NCBI GenBank assembly: GCA_013816725.1
Contig: JACDEA010000191.1
Coordinates: 1 to 5,319 of the forward strand
DNA length: 5,319 bases
Origin: Actinomycetota bacterium
GTDB taxonomy: Bacteria > Actinomycetota > Acidimicrobiia > Acidimicrobiales > JACDEA01
Reading direction: 5' to 3'
The number at the start of each line of letters is the position of its first letter. The stretch's first letter is position 1. The translations under genes and the position numbers were made by a program. Below the pieces are notes generated by a model that was given only the letters and a program-made list of their open reading frames with translations, was not told where the DNA came from and did not search any database. Below are positions 1 through 5,279 of this stretch, piece after piece.

Positions 1-77
1 GCTGTATGGGTAACACCGCGCGGCTGCGCAACGTCGCGGCATTCCTTGCTGCTGTCGAAGAAGTGATTCGGTGGTGA
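1..77 (+). CDS. C-terminal fragment, probable class V aminotransferase (alanine-glyoxylate type)
   Basis: Only the last 24 codons are inside the window, read from base 3 and ending at TGA 75-77; the rest lies off the left edge. The tail has a Met-Gly-x-x-Ala-Arg-x-x-Asn-Val core (MGNTARLRNV) followed by an amphipathic helix (AAFLAAVEEVIRW). That resembles the C-terminus of PLP-dependent serine-pyruvate / alanine-glyoxylate aminotransferases, which typically end MG..AR..NV..L..AL. The PLP lysine and all other catalytic parts are out of view, so the assignment rests on about twenty residues and on family memory. The next gene starts four bases after the stop, which suggests co-transcription. 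The other two plus frames here stop early (at 11-13 and 64-66), which favours this one. Confidence 0.5.
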   Translation, partial: CMGNTARLRNVAAFLAAVEEVIRW

Positions 78-90
78 TCGCGTGGTGATC
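71..90 (+). repeat. 9-bp direct repeat across a stop/start junction
   Basis: The sequence GTGGTGATC occurs at 71-79 and again at 82-90, separated by GC. The first copy contains the stop codon of the upstream gene (TGA 75-77). The second provides the GTG start candidates 82 and 85 of the acetyltransferase. It looks like a small local tandem duplication that set the present junction; chance is also possible for so short a unit. Confidence 0.4.
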
Positions 91-690
91 CGCGCCGCTC
101 CCATGGAGCTGACCGGTCGTCGCCTCATGCTGCGCCCGCTCAACGCCGGCGACTTCGACGGCTGGCGCGACGTCCGCCGCCGTTGTCGCGAGTGGCTCGT
201 CAAGTGGGAACCCCGCCCGGCGCCGGGCCACGCCGATCCCAGCGAGGATCGCAACGCGTTCGCGGCCCGGTGCGGGGCGCGCGAGCGCGACCGCCAGATG
301 GGTTCGGGGTTCGGCTTTGGCATCTTCGTCGATGGCCGGGTGGCCGGCGAGATCAACTTGTCGAGCATCCAACGCGGGCCGTTTCAGAACGCCTACGTCG
401 GCTACTGGATCGACGAGGCGCTGGCCGGCCGGGGCTACATGCCCGAGGCCGTGGTCGTGATGCTGCGTTTCGCCTTCGAGGAGCTGGGACTCCACCGCGT
501 GCAGATCGCGATCATCCCCCGCAACCGGCCCAGTCGCCGCGTCGTCGAGAAGCTTGAACTACGCGACGAAGGCACCGCGGCGCGCTACCTCGAGATCAAC
601 GGCGTGTGGGAGGACCACGTGCGCTACGCCATAACGACAGAGGAGTGGGCCGTACGGGGCCCACGCCTCCTGTCGACGTGGATCACCTGA
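82..690 (+). CDS. RimJ/RimL-family GNAT N-acetyltransferase
   Basis: A cytoplasmic acetyl-CoA-dependent N-acetyltransferase of 202 residues, the usual RimJ/RimL length. Characterised members acetylate the N-terminal residue of ribosomal proteins (RimJ acts on S5); the substrate here cannot be read from sequence. The N-terminus has the family opening TGRRLMLRPL (11-20). The central strand GYWIDEALAGRGYMPEA (107-123) carries the acetyl-CoA pyrophosphate loop AGRGYM, and IPRNRPSRRVVEKL (145-158) is the following Asn-x-x-Ser helix. YLEINGVWEDHVRYAITTEEW (169-189) closely matches the end of E. coli RimJ as I recall it, so RimJ is favoured over RimL. The usual Gly-Phe after the helix is Glu-Leu here (EKLEL). 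The start is uncertain: GTG 82 and GTG 85 are the earliest in frame, and ATG 103 also gives a complete fold. None has a convincing Shine-Dalgarno, so translational coupling to the upstream gene is likely. Confidence 0.85.
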   Translation: MVIRAAPMELTGRRLMLRPLNAGDFDGWRDVRRRCREWLVKWEPRPAPGHADPSEDRNAFAARCGARERDRQMGSGFGFGIFVDGRVAGEINLSSIQRGPFQNAYVGYWIDEALAGRGYMPEAVVVMLRFAFEELGLHRVQIAIIPRNRPSRRVVEKLELRDEGTAARYLEINGVWEDHVRYAITTEEWAVRGPRLLSTWIT

Positions 691-705
691 CCGTCAGGCG
701 ACGGT
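686..705. terminator. Palindromes at a convergent gene junction, possible bidirectional terminator
   Basis: Two overlapping perfect inverted repeats lie where the two convergent genes meet. CCTGA-CCG-TCAGG (686-698) includes both stop codons, TGA 688-690 on plus and TGA as TCA 694-696 on minus. ACCGTC-AGGC-GACGGT (690-705) is a 6-bp stem with a 4-base loop. There is no T-run on either side, so this is not a canonical intrinsic terminator. T-tract-less hairpins or Rho are plausible in high-GC actinobacteria. The second stem overlaps the last codons of the cupredoxin gene and could partly reflect its repeated Thr-Val codons. Confidence 0.3.
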
Positions 706-1734
706 GACGGTGCCCTTCTGGCCGGGGTGGATAGTGCAGACGTAGTTGTAGGTACCGGCTTTGGCGAACGTGAGGCTGAACGTGTTCGACTCGAAGAACG
801 GCTGCGGGCCGAACAGCCCCGAGCTGGTGAACCCGTTGGTGTAGGTGCCACCCGACTTGACCCCGGCCGGGGCGGTCGCGCCGGGATCGCCGGGCGTTTT
901 GAACATGGACTCGAACGTGACGGTGTGGGGCTCGTAGGGGCTGGCGTCCTTCCATGTGACGGTGTCGCCGACCTTGACATTGAGCGCGGCCGGGTCATAG
1001 GCCATCACGGCGGTGATGCGGTCACCCCAACCGGCGGTGACGGTACCGGCGGTGGCGGCGGGCGCCTTCAGCGAGCTGGTGTCGGCGACGGCCTTCTTGG
1101 CCGAGGCCTCGGCGCTGGTGCGTACCGCCGCCGGCGTGAGGCGATCGCCGTCGGTCGCCGCCACCTTGATCGACCCCGCCTGGAACGGATGCAGCATGCA
1201 CACGTATGAGTAGTTACCAGGGGCGATCGAGTCGGCCAGCTTCAGCGTGATCTTGGCCGGCGCCGCCGGACCGGCCGCCGCGCTCAGGATCCCTGAGGAC
1301 CAGAACCCCCTCCCCGCGTACGCCGGTGGGTTGGCCGGATCGGCCTTCGACGGACACGCCGCTAGCTGCGGTGAAGCCTCGGTGTCGGTGAAGCACGGCG
1401 CAAAGGCCACCGGGTTCTCCTCACCCTTGGCGGTGATCGCGGCGGGCCGGTTGCTCTGGTCGGCTTTGATCCCGAAGGTGACGGTGTGCGGGTGGACCTT
1501 GGACTTGTTGTTGAAGACGATGGTGTCGCCGGGGCGCACGGTGAGCTGCCCGGGGTAGTACGCGGCGACCTGATACTGCGGCGACGCGTCGGCGTCCATG
1601 TCGACGTCGTAGGTCTGCGCACCCGACGGACCGGCCGCCTTCTTCTTCGCGTTACCGCCGCCGTTGTCGTCGTTGCCGCACGCCGCGCCCAGCAAAGCGA
1701 GCGCGACGAGCAGGATTACAAGAATCTTTCGCAT
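694..1734 (-). CDS. Secreted, probably lipid-anchored protein with two cupredoxin domains
   Basis: A 346-residue exported protein with two plastocyanin/amicyanin-type copper domains, likely an extracytoplasmic electron-transfer or copper-binding protein. A short basic N-terminus and hydrophobic core (MRKILVILLVALALLG) lead to a near-lipobox LLGAAC, with Cys19 as probable lipidation site. A Gly/Asn/Lys-rich tether follows. Domain 1 (about 40-193) has VRPGDTIVF, HPHTVTF (His83) and YVCMLHPFQAG (Cys179, His182). Domain 2 (about 228-346) has VKVGDTVTW, EPHTVTF (His270) and YVCTIHPGQKG (Cys333, His336). These are the three equatorial type 1 copper ligands in each. At the axial position, which is Met98 in amicyanin's CTPHPFM, both domains have Gln (185 and 339). 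Domain 1 also has a long insertion with Cys114 and Cys127, a possible disulfide. An Ala-rich linker joins the domains. The ATG start is supported by the signal sequence and by AGGG nine bases upstream, overlapping the preceding stop. It is the last gene of the minus-strand cluster. Confidence 0.88.
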   Translation of the reverse strand: MRKILVILLVALALLGAACGNDDNGGGNAKKKAAGPSGAQTYDVDMDADASPQYQVAAYYPGQLTVRPGDTIVFNNKSKVHPHTVTFGIKADQSNRPAAITAKGEENPVAFAPCFTDTEASPQLAACPSKADPANPPAYAGRGFWSSGILSAAAGPAAPAKITLKLADSIAPGNYSYVCMLHPFQAGSIKVAATDGDRLTPAAVRTSAEASAKKAVADTSSLKAPAATAGTVTAGWGDRITAVMAYDPAALNVKVGDTVTWKDASPYEPHTVTFESMFKTPGDPGATAPAGVKSGGTYTNGFTSSGLFGPQPFFESNTFSLTFAKAGTYNYVCTIHPGQKGTVTVA

Positions 1735-1743
1735 GCGGCGGGA

Positions 1744-1747
1744 CCCT
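1744..1747 (-). promoter_or_regulatory. Ribosome binding site of the cupredoxin gene
   Basis: On the minus strand, AGGG lies nine bases before the ATG at 1734 and overlaps the TAG stop of the crotonase gene (1746-1748). This supports the ATG start and implies translation reinitiation directly after the upstream gene. Confidence 0.4.
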
Positions 1748-2513
1748 AGTTGCGCTTGGTGATGCGGTCACGCATTGCCGCCAGCCGCTCGGCGAAGAAC
1801 GGCTGCCCGAAGGACCACCGCTGCGCGGTCAGCTCGACGGCGACGGCGTCGTCGTGAGCGTCGAAAGCGGCCACGGTTCGCAGCGTCTCCTTGGCCTTCA
1901 CTGACAGCTCGCGGGGAGCGGCGGCCGCCGCCGCGCCCAGCGCGCGCGCCTCGGCCAGCAATGCGTCGTCGTCCACGCAGCTCCACGCCAGCCCGTGGGC
2001 CGCCGCCGCCTCGCCGTCGAGCACGTGGCCGAAGAGGACCATGGCCGCCGCGGTCTGCGGCCCCACGAGCCGTTGCAGCATCCAGGTGTGGCCGCCGCCG
2101 GGGTGCAGGCCGAGGCGCAGGAAGCGGGTGTCGAAGCGGCCTGACCGACCGGCGACGCGCACGTCGCAGGCCAGCGCCAGGTTCATGCCCGCGCCCACCG
2201 CGGCGCCGTTGACCGCGGCGATGGTCGGCAGGGTGGAGCGGGCCACGCGGAGAAAGCCGTCGTACACCGACGTAACGCTGCCGCCGTCGCCGCTCTCACC
2301 TCCCTTGCCCAGATCGCCGAGGTCCGCACCAGCGCAAAACGCCGGCGGCGCGCCGGTGACCACGACAGCGCCGACCGATTCGTCGCCTTCGAGCGCGTCG
2401 AATGCGGCGACGATCTCGTCGACCATCGGGAGGCTGAGGATGTTGCGGCGTTCGGGGTCCTTCAGAGTCACAACGGCGACGCCGTCAGCCGACTCGACCG
2501 CGACCAGGCTCAC
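1746..2513 (-). CDS. Crotonase-fold enoyl-CoA hydratase/isomerase-like protein lacking both catalytic glutamates
   Basis: A 255-residue single-domain crotonase, the normal length. Family members bind acyl-CoA thioesters and stabilise an enolate or oxyanion; most act in beta-oxidation-like pathways. Visible motifs are DPERRNILSLPMVDEI (19-34), the first oxyanion-hole segment AFCAGADLGDL (58-68), and the second, AVNGAAVGAGMNLALACDV (100-118). FDTRFLRLGLHPGGG (127-141) and HTWMLQRLVG (142-151) follow. Aligned with rat mitochondrial enoyl-CoA hydratase (GGGCELAMMCD and FGQPEILLGTIPG), Glu144 is Asn111 and Glu164 is Phe131. Normal syn-hydration is therefore unlikely. The HPGGGHTWML signature resembles an actinobacterial subgroup annotated loosely as enoyl-CoA hydratase, whose reaction I do not know. 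The GTG start is six bases after the SDR stop, with a weak GGGA about ten bases upstream. There is Ala-rich low complexity at 193-199. CoA-ester binding is likely; the reaction is open. Confidence 0.85.
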   Translation of the reverse strand: MSLVAVESADGVAVVTLKDPERRNILSLPMVDEIVAAFDALEGDESVGAVVVTGAPPAFCAGADLGDLGKGGESGDGGSVTSVYDGFLRVARSTLPTIAAVNGAAVGAGMNLALACDVRVAGRSGRFDTRFLRLGLHPGGGHTWMLQRLVGPQTAAAMVLFGHVLDGEAAAAHGLAWSCVDDDALLAEARALGAAAAAAPRELSVKAKETLRTVAAFDAHDDAVAVELTAQRWSFGQPFFAERLAAMRDRITKRN

Positions 2514-2519
2514 GACGGC

Positions 2520-3554
2520 CTAGTCCCGCACGACGGCGGGGGAGTGGCGGAAGAACGCTTCGACGTCGCGCTCGTACTTGTAGGACGGACTGTCGCCCAC
2601 CGTCTTGCGCAGGCGCATGGCCTCGGCGAAGTTCTCGACCGCGCCGGCCGACGTGTAGCGGTAGTCGAACCCGGCCCGCTTGAGCCTGCGGTTGTCGGCA
2701 CCGCGGCCGTACCGCAGCAGGTCGAGCAGCTCCGGCGGCAGCTCGAGCACGCGGGCCAGGTCGAGCGCCGACGCCGCTAGCCCCGTGCCGTAGGGCGGCA
2801 GGGGCCACGTGCGCTTCCCGCAGATGGCCGCCACCTCGCTCCATGGGAGGCGCCCGTCGCCGGCCACGTTGTAGATGCCGGCGACCTGGTTGCTCATGAC
2901 GAACTCGATCGAGCGGACGACGTCGTCCTCTTCGACGAACTGCATGGCCGGGTCGAAACCGAAGATGGTCGGCGTGACCGGAAGCTGGAGCGCCTTGCTC
3001 AGCGCGGTGACGATGTCGGTACCGAGAACGTTGCTGAACCGTAGGAGCGACACCACGACGTGGGGGTTGTCTTCGGCGAAGTCGCGCAGGTAGTCCTCGA
3101 CCTCGAGGAGAGACCGTTCGACGCGCGTTCGCGGAGCGCTGGCGCGGGGTGTCTCCTCGCGGAACCACGTGGGGTCCTTGTCGCTCGATCCGTACACCAA
3201 CGTGGAGGACTTGACCACGAGCTGGCGCACCGAGCTGTCGGGCGCGCCGGCGGCGGCGAGCAGGTTCATGGTGCCGATCACGTTGATTTCGTGCATTGAC
3301 CGGCCGGTCATGCGCGTCGAGTCGACGACGAGGAACGTATGCAGGATCGTGTCGACCTGCGTGGCCCGCACGATGCGGGCGAGGATCGAGTAGTTCTGGT
3401 CGGCCCGCACGAACTCGGTGCGCTCCAGTTCGACGCGAGGCTCGATCGTGTCGAGTCCGATGATCACCTCGACCGACGGGTCCCGCTCGAGGGCCTGCGC
3501 GACGCGCCCACCCCAGAACGTGCCGAGGCCGGTGATGAGTACCCGCTTACCCAA
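2520..3554 (-). CDS. NAD-dependent epimerase/dehydratase-like atypical extended SDR
   Basis: A 344-residue Rossmann-fold protein of the extended short-chain dehydrogenase/reductase type, expected to bind NAD(P). The N-terminal strand and nucleotide loop are RVLITGLGTFWGG (4-16). Here the classic TGxxGxxG has Thr12 in place of the middle Gly, with Gly at 11 instead. LDTIEPR (34-40) ends the second strand, and KSSTLVYGSS (115-124) holds the catalytic-type Ser117. The Tyr-x-x-x-Lys pair expected about 28 residues later is absent: RVERSLLEVE (144-153) has Val145 and Leu149 there. The C-terminal half has TPTIFGFDPAMQFVEEDD (194-211) and GIYNVAGDG (226-234), and it resembles M. tuberculosis Rv0501 (called GalE2) along its length. 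It is thus a divergent SDR and probably not a UDP-galactose epimerase. The TTG start overlaps the end of the acyltransferase by eight bases. The fold begins at residue 4, so little else is possible. Its acyltransferase neighbour suggests lipid or envelope metabolism. Confidence 0.85.
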   Translation of the reverse strand: MGKRVLITGLGTFWGGRVAQALERDPSVEVIIGLDTIEPRVELERTEFVRADQNYSILARIVRATQVDTILHTFLVVDSTRMTGRSMHEINVIGTMNLLAAAGAPDSSVRQLVVKSSTLVYGSSDKDPTWFREETPRASAPRTRVERSLLEVEDYLRDFAEDNPHVVVSLLRFSNVLGTDIVTALSKALQLPVTPTIFGFDPAMQFVEEDDVVRSIEFVMSNQVAGIYNVAGDGRLPWSEVAAICGKRTWPLPPYGTGLAASALDLARVLELPPELLDLLRYGRGADNRRLKRAGFDYRYTSAGAVENFAEAMRLRKTVGDSPSYKYERDVEAFFRHSPAVVRD

Positions 3555-4428
3555 ACCAGATCGACTTCCGGGCTTTGAGCATGTCGTAGAGCGTCTCCTG
3601 CAGCGCGACGCGGATGTCCTCGGCCTCGTCCATGACCTTGCTCCGCGAGTAGCGGTCCTGGTCGGGCTCGACGTCGAAGTGCACCGGCGGTAGGACGCGG
3701 AGCTTGAACTTGGAAGGGAAGTAGCCGACCAGACCGAGCAGCGGACCGAGCAAGAGCATGTTGGCGGTGACGGGGAAGTAGGGGATCCCCAGCGCCTTGG
3801 CCGCCGACGGCACCTTGAACATGATCGGCATCGACTCCTCGGCGCCGACTACCGCGATCGGGATGACGGGGACGCCCGCCCGCATGGCGATCTCGACGAA
3901 CCCACCGCGCCCGAACCGGCGCAGCTGGTAGCGCTCGGCGAACGTCTTGGCCGGGCCTTTGCTGCCTTCGGGAAACACGAGCACGAGCTGTTGCTGCTCG
4001 CGCAGGAGGCGGTAGGCGTTCTCGGGGTGGGCGGGCACGCCGCCGGCCCGGGCCCACATCGTGCCGACCACCGGCATCGTCTTGAACAGATAGTCGGCCA
4101 GGCCGTAGACCGGGCGGCCCAACTCCTCTTCGATCCCGTGCATGATCACCGGTGCGTCCGACGGGATCGCCGCGGCGTGGTTGGCGACGAGGAGCGCGCC
4201 GCCGTCCTTGGGGATGTTCTCCAGTCCCTCCCACTCGACACGGAACCAGTTGCGGTAGATCGGACCGTAGAGCGTACGGGCCATTTGGCGGGTGCTCTCG
4301 GAGCGGCCCCACTCGTCGACGTCGGAAAGCCGTGGGTCTCGCAGCTCAGGCTGTTCGGGGGCCTGACGGGGGAGGTGGACGAGAGTTCCTGCCTTCTTGG
4401 CTTCGACGGTCGGTTTGCGCGCAGCCAC
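3547..4428 (-). CDS. PlsC-type lysophospholipid acyltransferase (LPLAT/MGAT-like)
   Basis: A 293-residue membrane-associated glycerolipid-type O-acyltransferase that would transfer a fatty acyl group from acyl-CoA or acyl-ACP to a lysolipid or similar hydroxyl. Order of motifs: NWFRVEWEGLENIPKDGG (60-77) leads into LLVANHAAAIPSDAP (79-93) with catalytic His84; ARAGGV (126-131); the substrate-binding block VFPEGSKG (151-158); RRFGRGGFVEIAMRAGVPVIPIAVVGAEE (170-198). The Asp of the usual HX4D is at 91, giving HX6D. This resembles Rv0502 of M. tuberculosis as I recall it, which shares FGRGGFV, GLPYFPVT-like and C-terminal FFG segments and lies next to galE2. The N-terminal 45 residues are unconserved-looking and Lys/Pro-rich. 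The frame is open far upstream, but GTG 4428, eleven bases after the nuclease stop, is the sensible start. The next alternative is Met49. The Shine-Dalgarno is weak. Acyl acceptor unknown. Confidence 0.87.
   Translation of the reverse strand: MAARKPTVEAKKAGTLVHLPRQAPEQPELRDPRLSDVDEWGRSESTRQMARTLYGPIYRNWFRVEWEGLENIPKDGGALLVANHAAAIPSDAPVIMHGIEEELGRPVYGLADYLFKTMPVVGTMWARAGGVPAHPENAYRLLREQQQLVLVFPEGSKGPAKTFAERYQLRRFGRGGFVEIAMRAGVPVIPIAVVGAEESMPIMFKVPSAAKALGIPYFPVTANMLLLGPLLGLVGYFPSKFKLRVLPPVHFDVEPDQDRYSRSKVMDEAEDIRVALQETLYDMLKARKSIWFG
3565..3569 (-). promoter_or_regulatory. Ribosome binding site supporting the TTG start of the SDR gene
   Basis: On the minus strand GGAAG lies ten bases before the TTG at 3554, inside the last codons of the acyltransferase gene. 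It supports this rare start codon and translational coupling within the overlap. Confidence 0.35.
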
Positions 4429-4439
4429 GGGCCGCCATG

Positions 4440-5279
4440 CTAGGGGTTGCCGTCGGCCCCCGTGATCGCCCACTGAGCGGGGCCGTCGCACTCGTCGCGC
4501 ACGACGCAATACCCGCACGGCGGCCCGGGCGTGATCGTGGCGACGCGCTCGCCGAGGACCAGCTCGGCCAGTTTGATGATCCCGTCGGTCACCCGGCGCA
4601 GCGCGACTTCGAGGGTCGCCTCGGTGACGTCCTCGGCCTCCCAGCGCGCCGTGTCGAGGTAATAGGTGGCGATACGGAACGGCGGCACGCCGATGCGAAG
4701 CGTCTCGACGAGCGCGTAGAACCGCAGGTCGTCGCCGTGCCCTGAATAGGCGCGGCCGGTCTTCAGGTCGACGATCAGGACCCTGGCTTGGCGCCCGGCG
4801 GCACGCCCCAACGCCAGGTCGGGCTTGGCGCCGAGGGTGATAGCGCCGCCGTGCAACTCGTGGCGCGAGGACGCCTCGATTCGGGGGCGCCACGCGGCTA
4901 CGAGCGGCGGAAACCCCTCCTCGAACTTGGTGACGATCTCGGTGGCCTCGGCGCGCAGTTCGGCCAGATCGGCGTCGGGAGCATCCCGTAGCCATCCGGC
5001 GGGGCTGCGGTCGTCGCCGTCCTCGATGATGCGTTCGATGGCGAGATTGACGACGTGCAGCGGCGGGGTGGGCGTCGACAGGAACGGCGCCAGTTGCAGC
5101 GCGCGGTGTACCACCGATCCCTTTACGAGTGGCGCCGACCAACCGGGGAAGCCGGCCGCCTCGTCGGCCTCGTAGCGGCGCTCGCATCCGTGGACGGCGG
5201 CCAGCGTGCGCTTGTCGACCCACACCGTGTTGCCCGTGATGTCCAGGCGCTCGGCCACCGCGGCGGTGGCGTCGCTCAA
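4440..5279 (-). CDS. RecB/Cas4-like PD-(D/E)XK nuclease with probable Fe-S cysteines
   Basis: A stand-alone nuclease domain of the RecB/AddB/Cas4 type, expected to cut DNA with a divalent metal. Core motifs are GSVVHRAL (54-61) with His58, AKPDLAL (151-157) with Asp154, and VLIVDLKTG (167-175) with Asp171 and Lys173. In DLRFYAL (184-190) Tyr188 fits the QxxxY motif but Gln is replaced by Asp184. Cys32 (HGCERRY) and a C-terminal CGYCVVRDEC (Cys255, 258, 264; CX2CX5C) match the four-cysteine iron-sulfur staple of AddB and Cas4 enzymes. There is no helicase domain and no cas gene nearby, so a repair or recombination role is more likely than CRISPR adaptation. The start is uncertain. TTG 5279 is the last candidate before the fold, but the frame stays open to the window edge with plausible helical residues (GRELHRRLSDATAAVAERL). 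The true start may therefore be upstream of the window. This is the first visible gene of the cluster. Confidence 0.82.
   Translation of the reverse strand: MSDATAAVAERLDITGNTVWVDKRTLAAVHGCERRYEADEAAGFPGWSAPLVKGSVVHRALQLAPFLSTPTPPLHVVNLAIERIIEDGDDRSPAGWLRDAPDADLAELRAEATEIVTKFEEGFPPLVAAWRPRIEASSRHELHGGAITLGAKPDLALGRAAGRQARVLIVDLKTGRAYSGHGDDLRFYALVETLRIGVPPFRIATYYLDTARWEAEDVTEATLEVALRRVTDGIIKLAELVLGERVATITPGPPCGYCVVRDECDGPAQWAITGADGNP

Larger units (their letters stand above)
694..5279 (-). other. Probable five-gene operon
   Basis: Five minus-strand genes follow one another as nuclease, acyltransferase, SDR, crotonase and cupredoxin lipoprotein, with junctions of +11, -8, +6 and +11 bases. There is no room for an internal promoter outside coding sequence and no terminator-like hairpin between them. 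The promoter is not visible and must lie beyond the right edge. Co-transcription is inferred from spacing alone. Confidence 0.7.

Noticed and set aside
624..1622. Open frames on both strands over the cupredoxin gene
   Set aside because: They are Arg/Pro-rich or featureless shadows of GC-rich coding sequence; the cupredoxin frame has a signal sequence and two complete sets of copper ligands.
1768..2523. Long plus- and minus-strand frames over the crotonase gene
   Set aside because: They have extreme Arg/Ala/Pro/Ser composition and no recognisable motif, as expected for shadows of a very GC-rich gene.
2485..3168. A 227-codon minus-strand frame inside the SDR gene
   Set aside because: It is Arg-rich and lacks motifs, whereas the overlapping SDR frame aligns with a known family over its whole length.
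2520..3554. Calling the SDR galE (UDP-glucose 4-epimerase)
   Set aside because: The YxxxK pair is missing and the context is lipid-related, so the symbol would over-claim.
4347..4438. ATG at 4438 right after the nuclease stop, as a start for the acyltransferase or a small peptide
   Set aside because: It is out of frame with the acyltransferase and gives only about 30 residues of Arg/Pro-rich sequence, so it is not a credible gene.
3547..5223. A single 558-codon open frame covering the acyltransferase and most of the nuclease gene, which might suggest a fusion protein
   Set aside because: The upstream 265 codons translate to an Arg-rich sequence without motifs and are an alternate frame of the nuclease gene, whose own frame has clear catalytic motifs. 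The acyltransferase starts at GTG 4428.
4440..5279. Cas4 and thus a CRISPR-Cas adaptation locus
   Set aside because: The cysteine and nuclease pattern is shared by the wider RecB/AddB group; no cas1, cas2 or repeat array is present, and the neighbours are metabolic.
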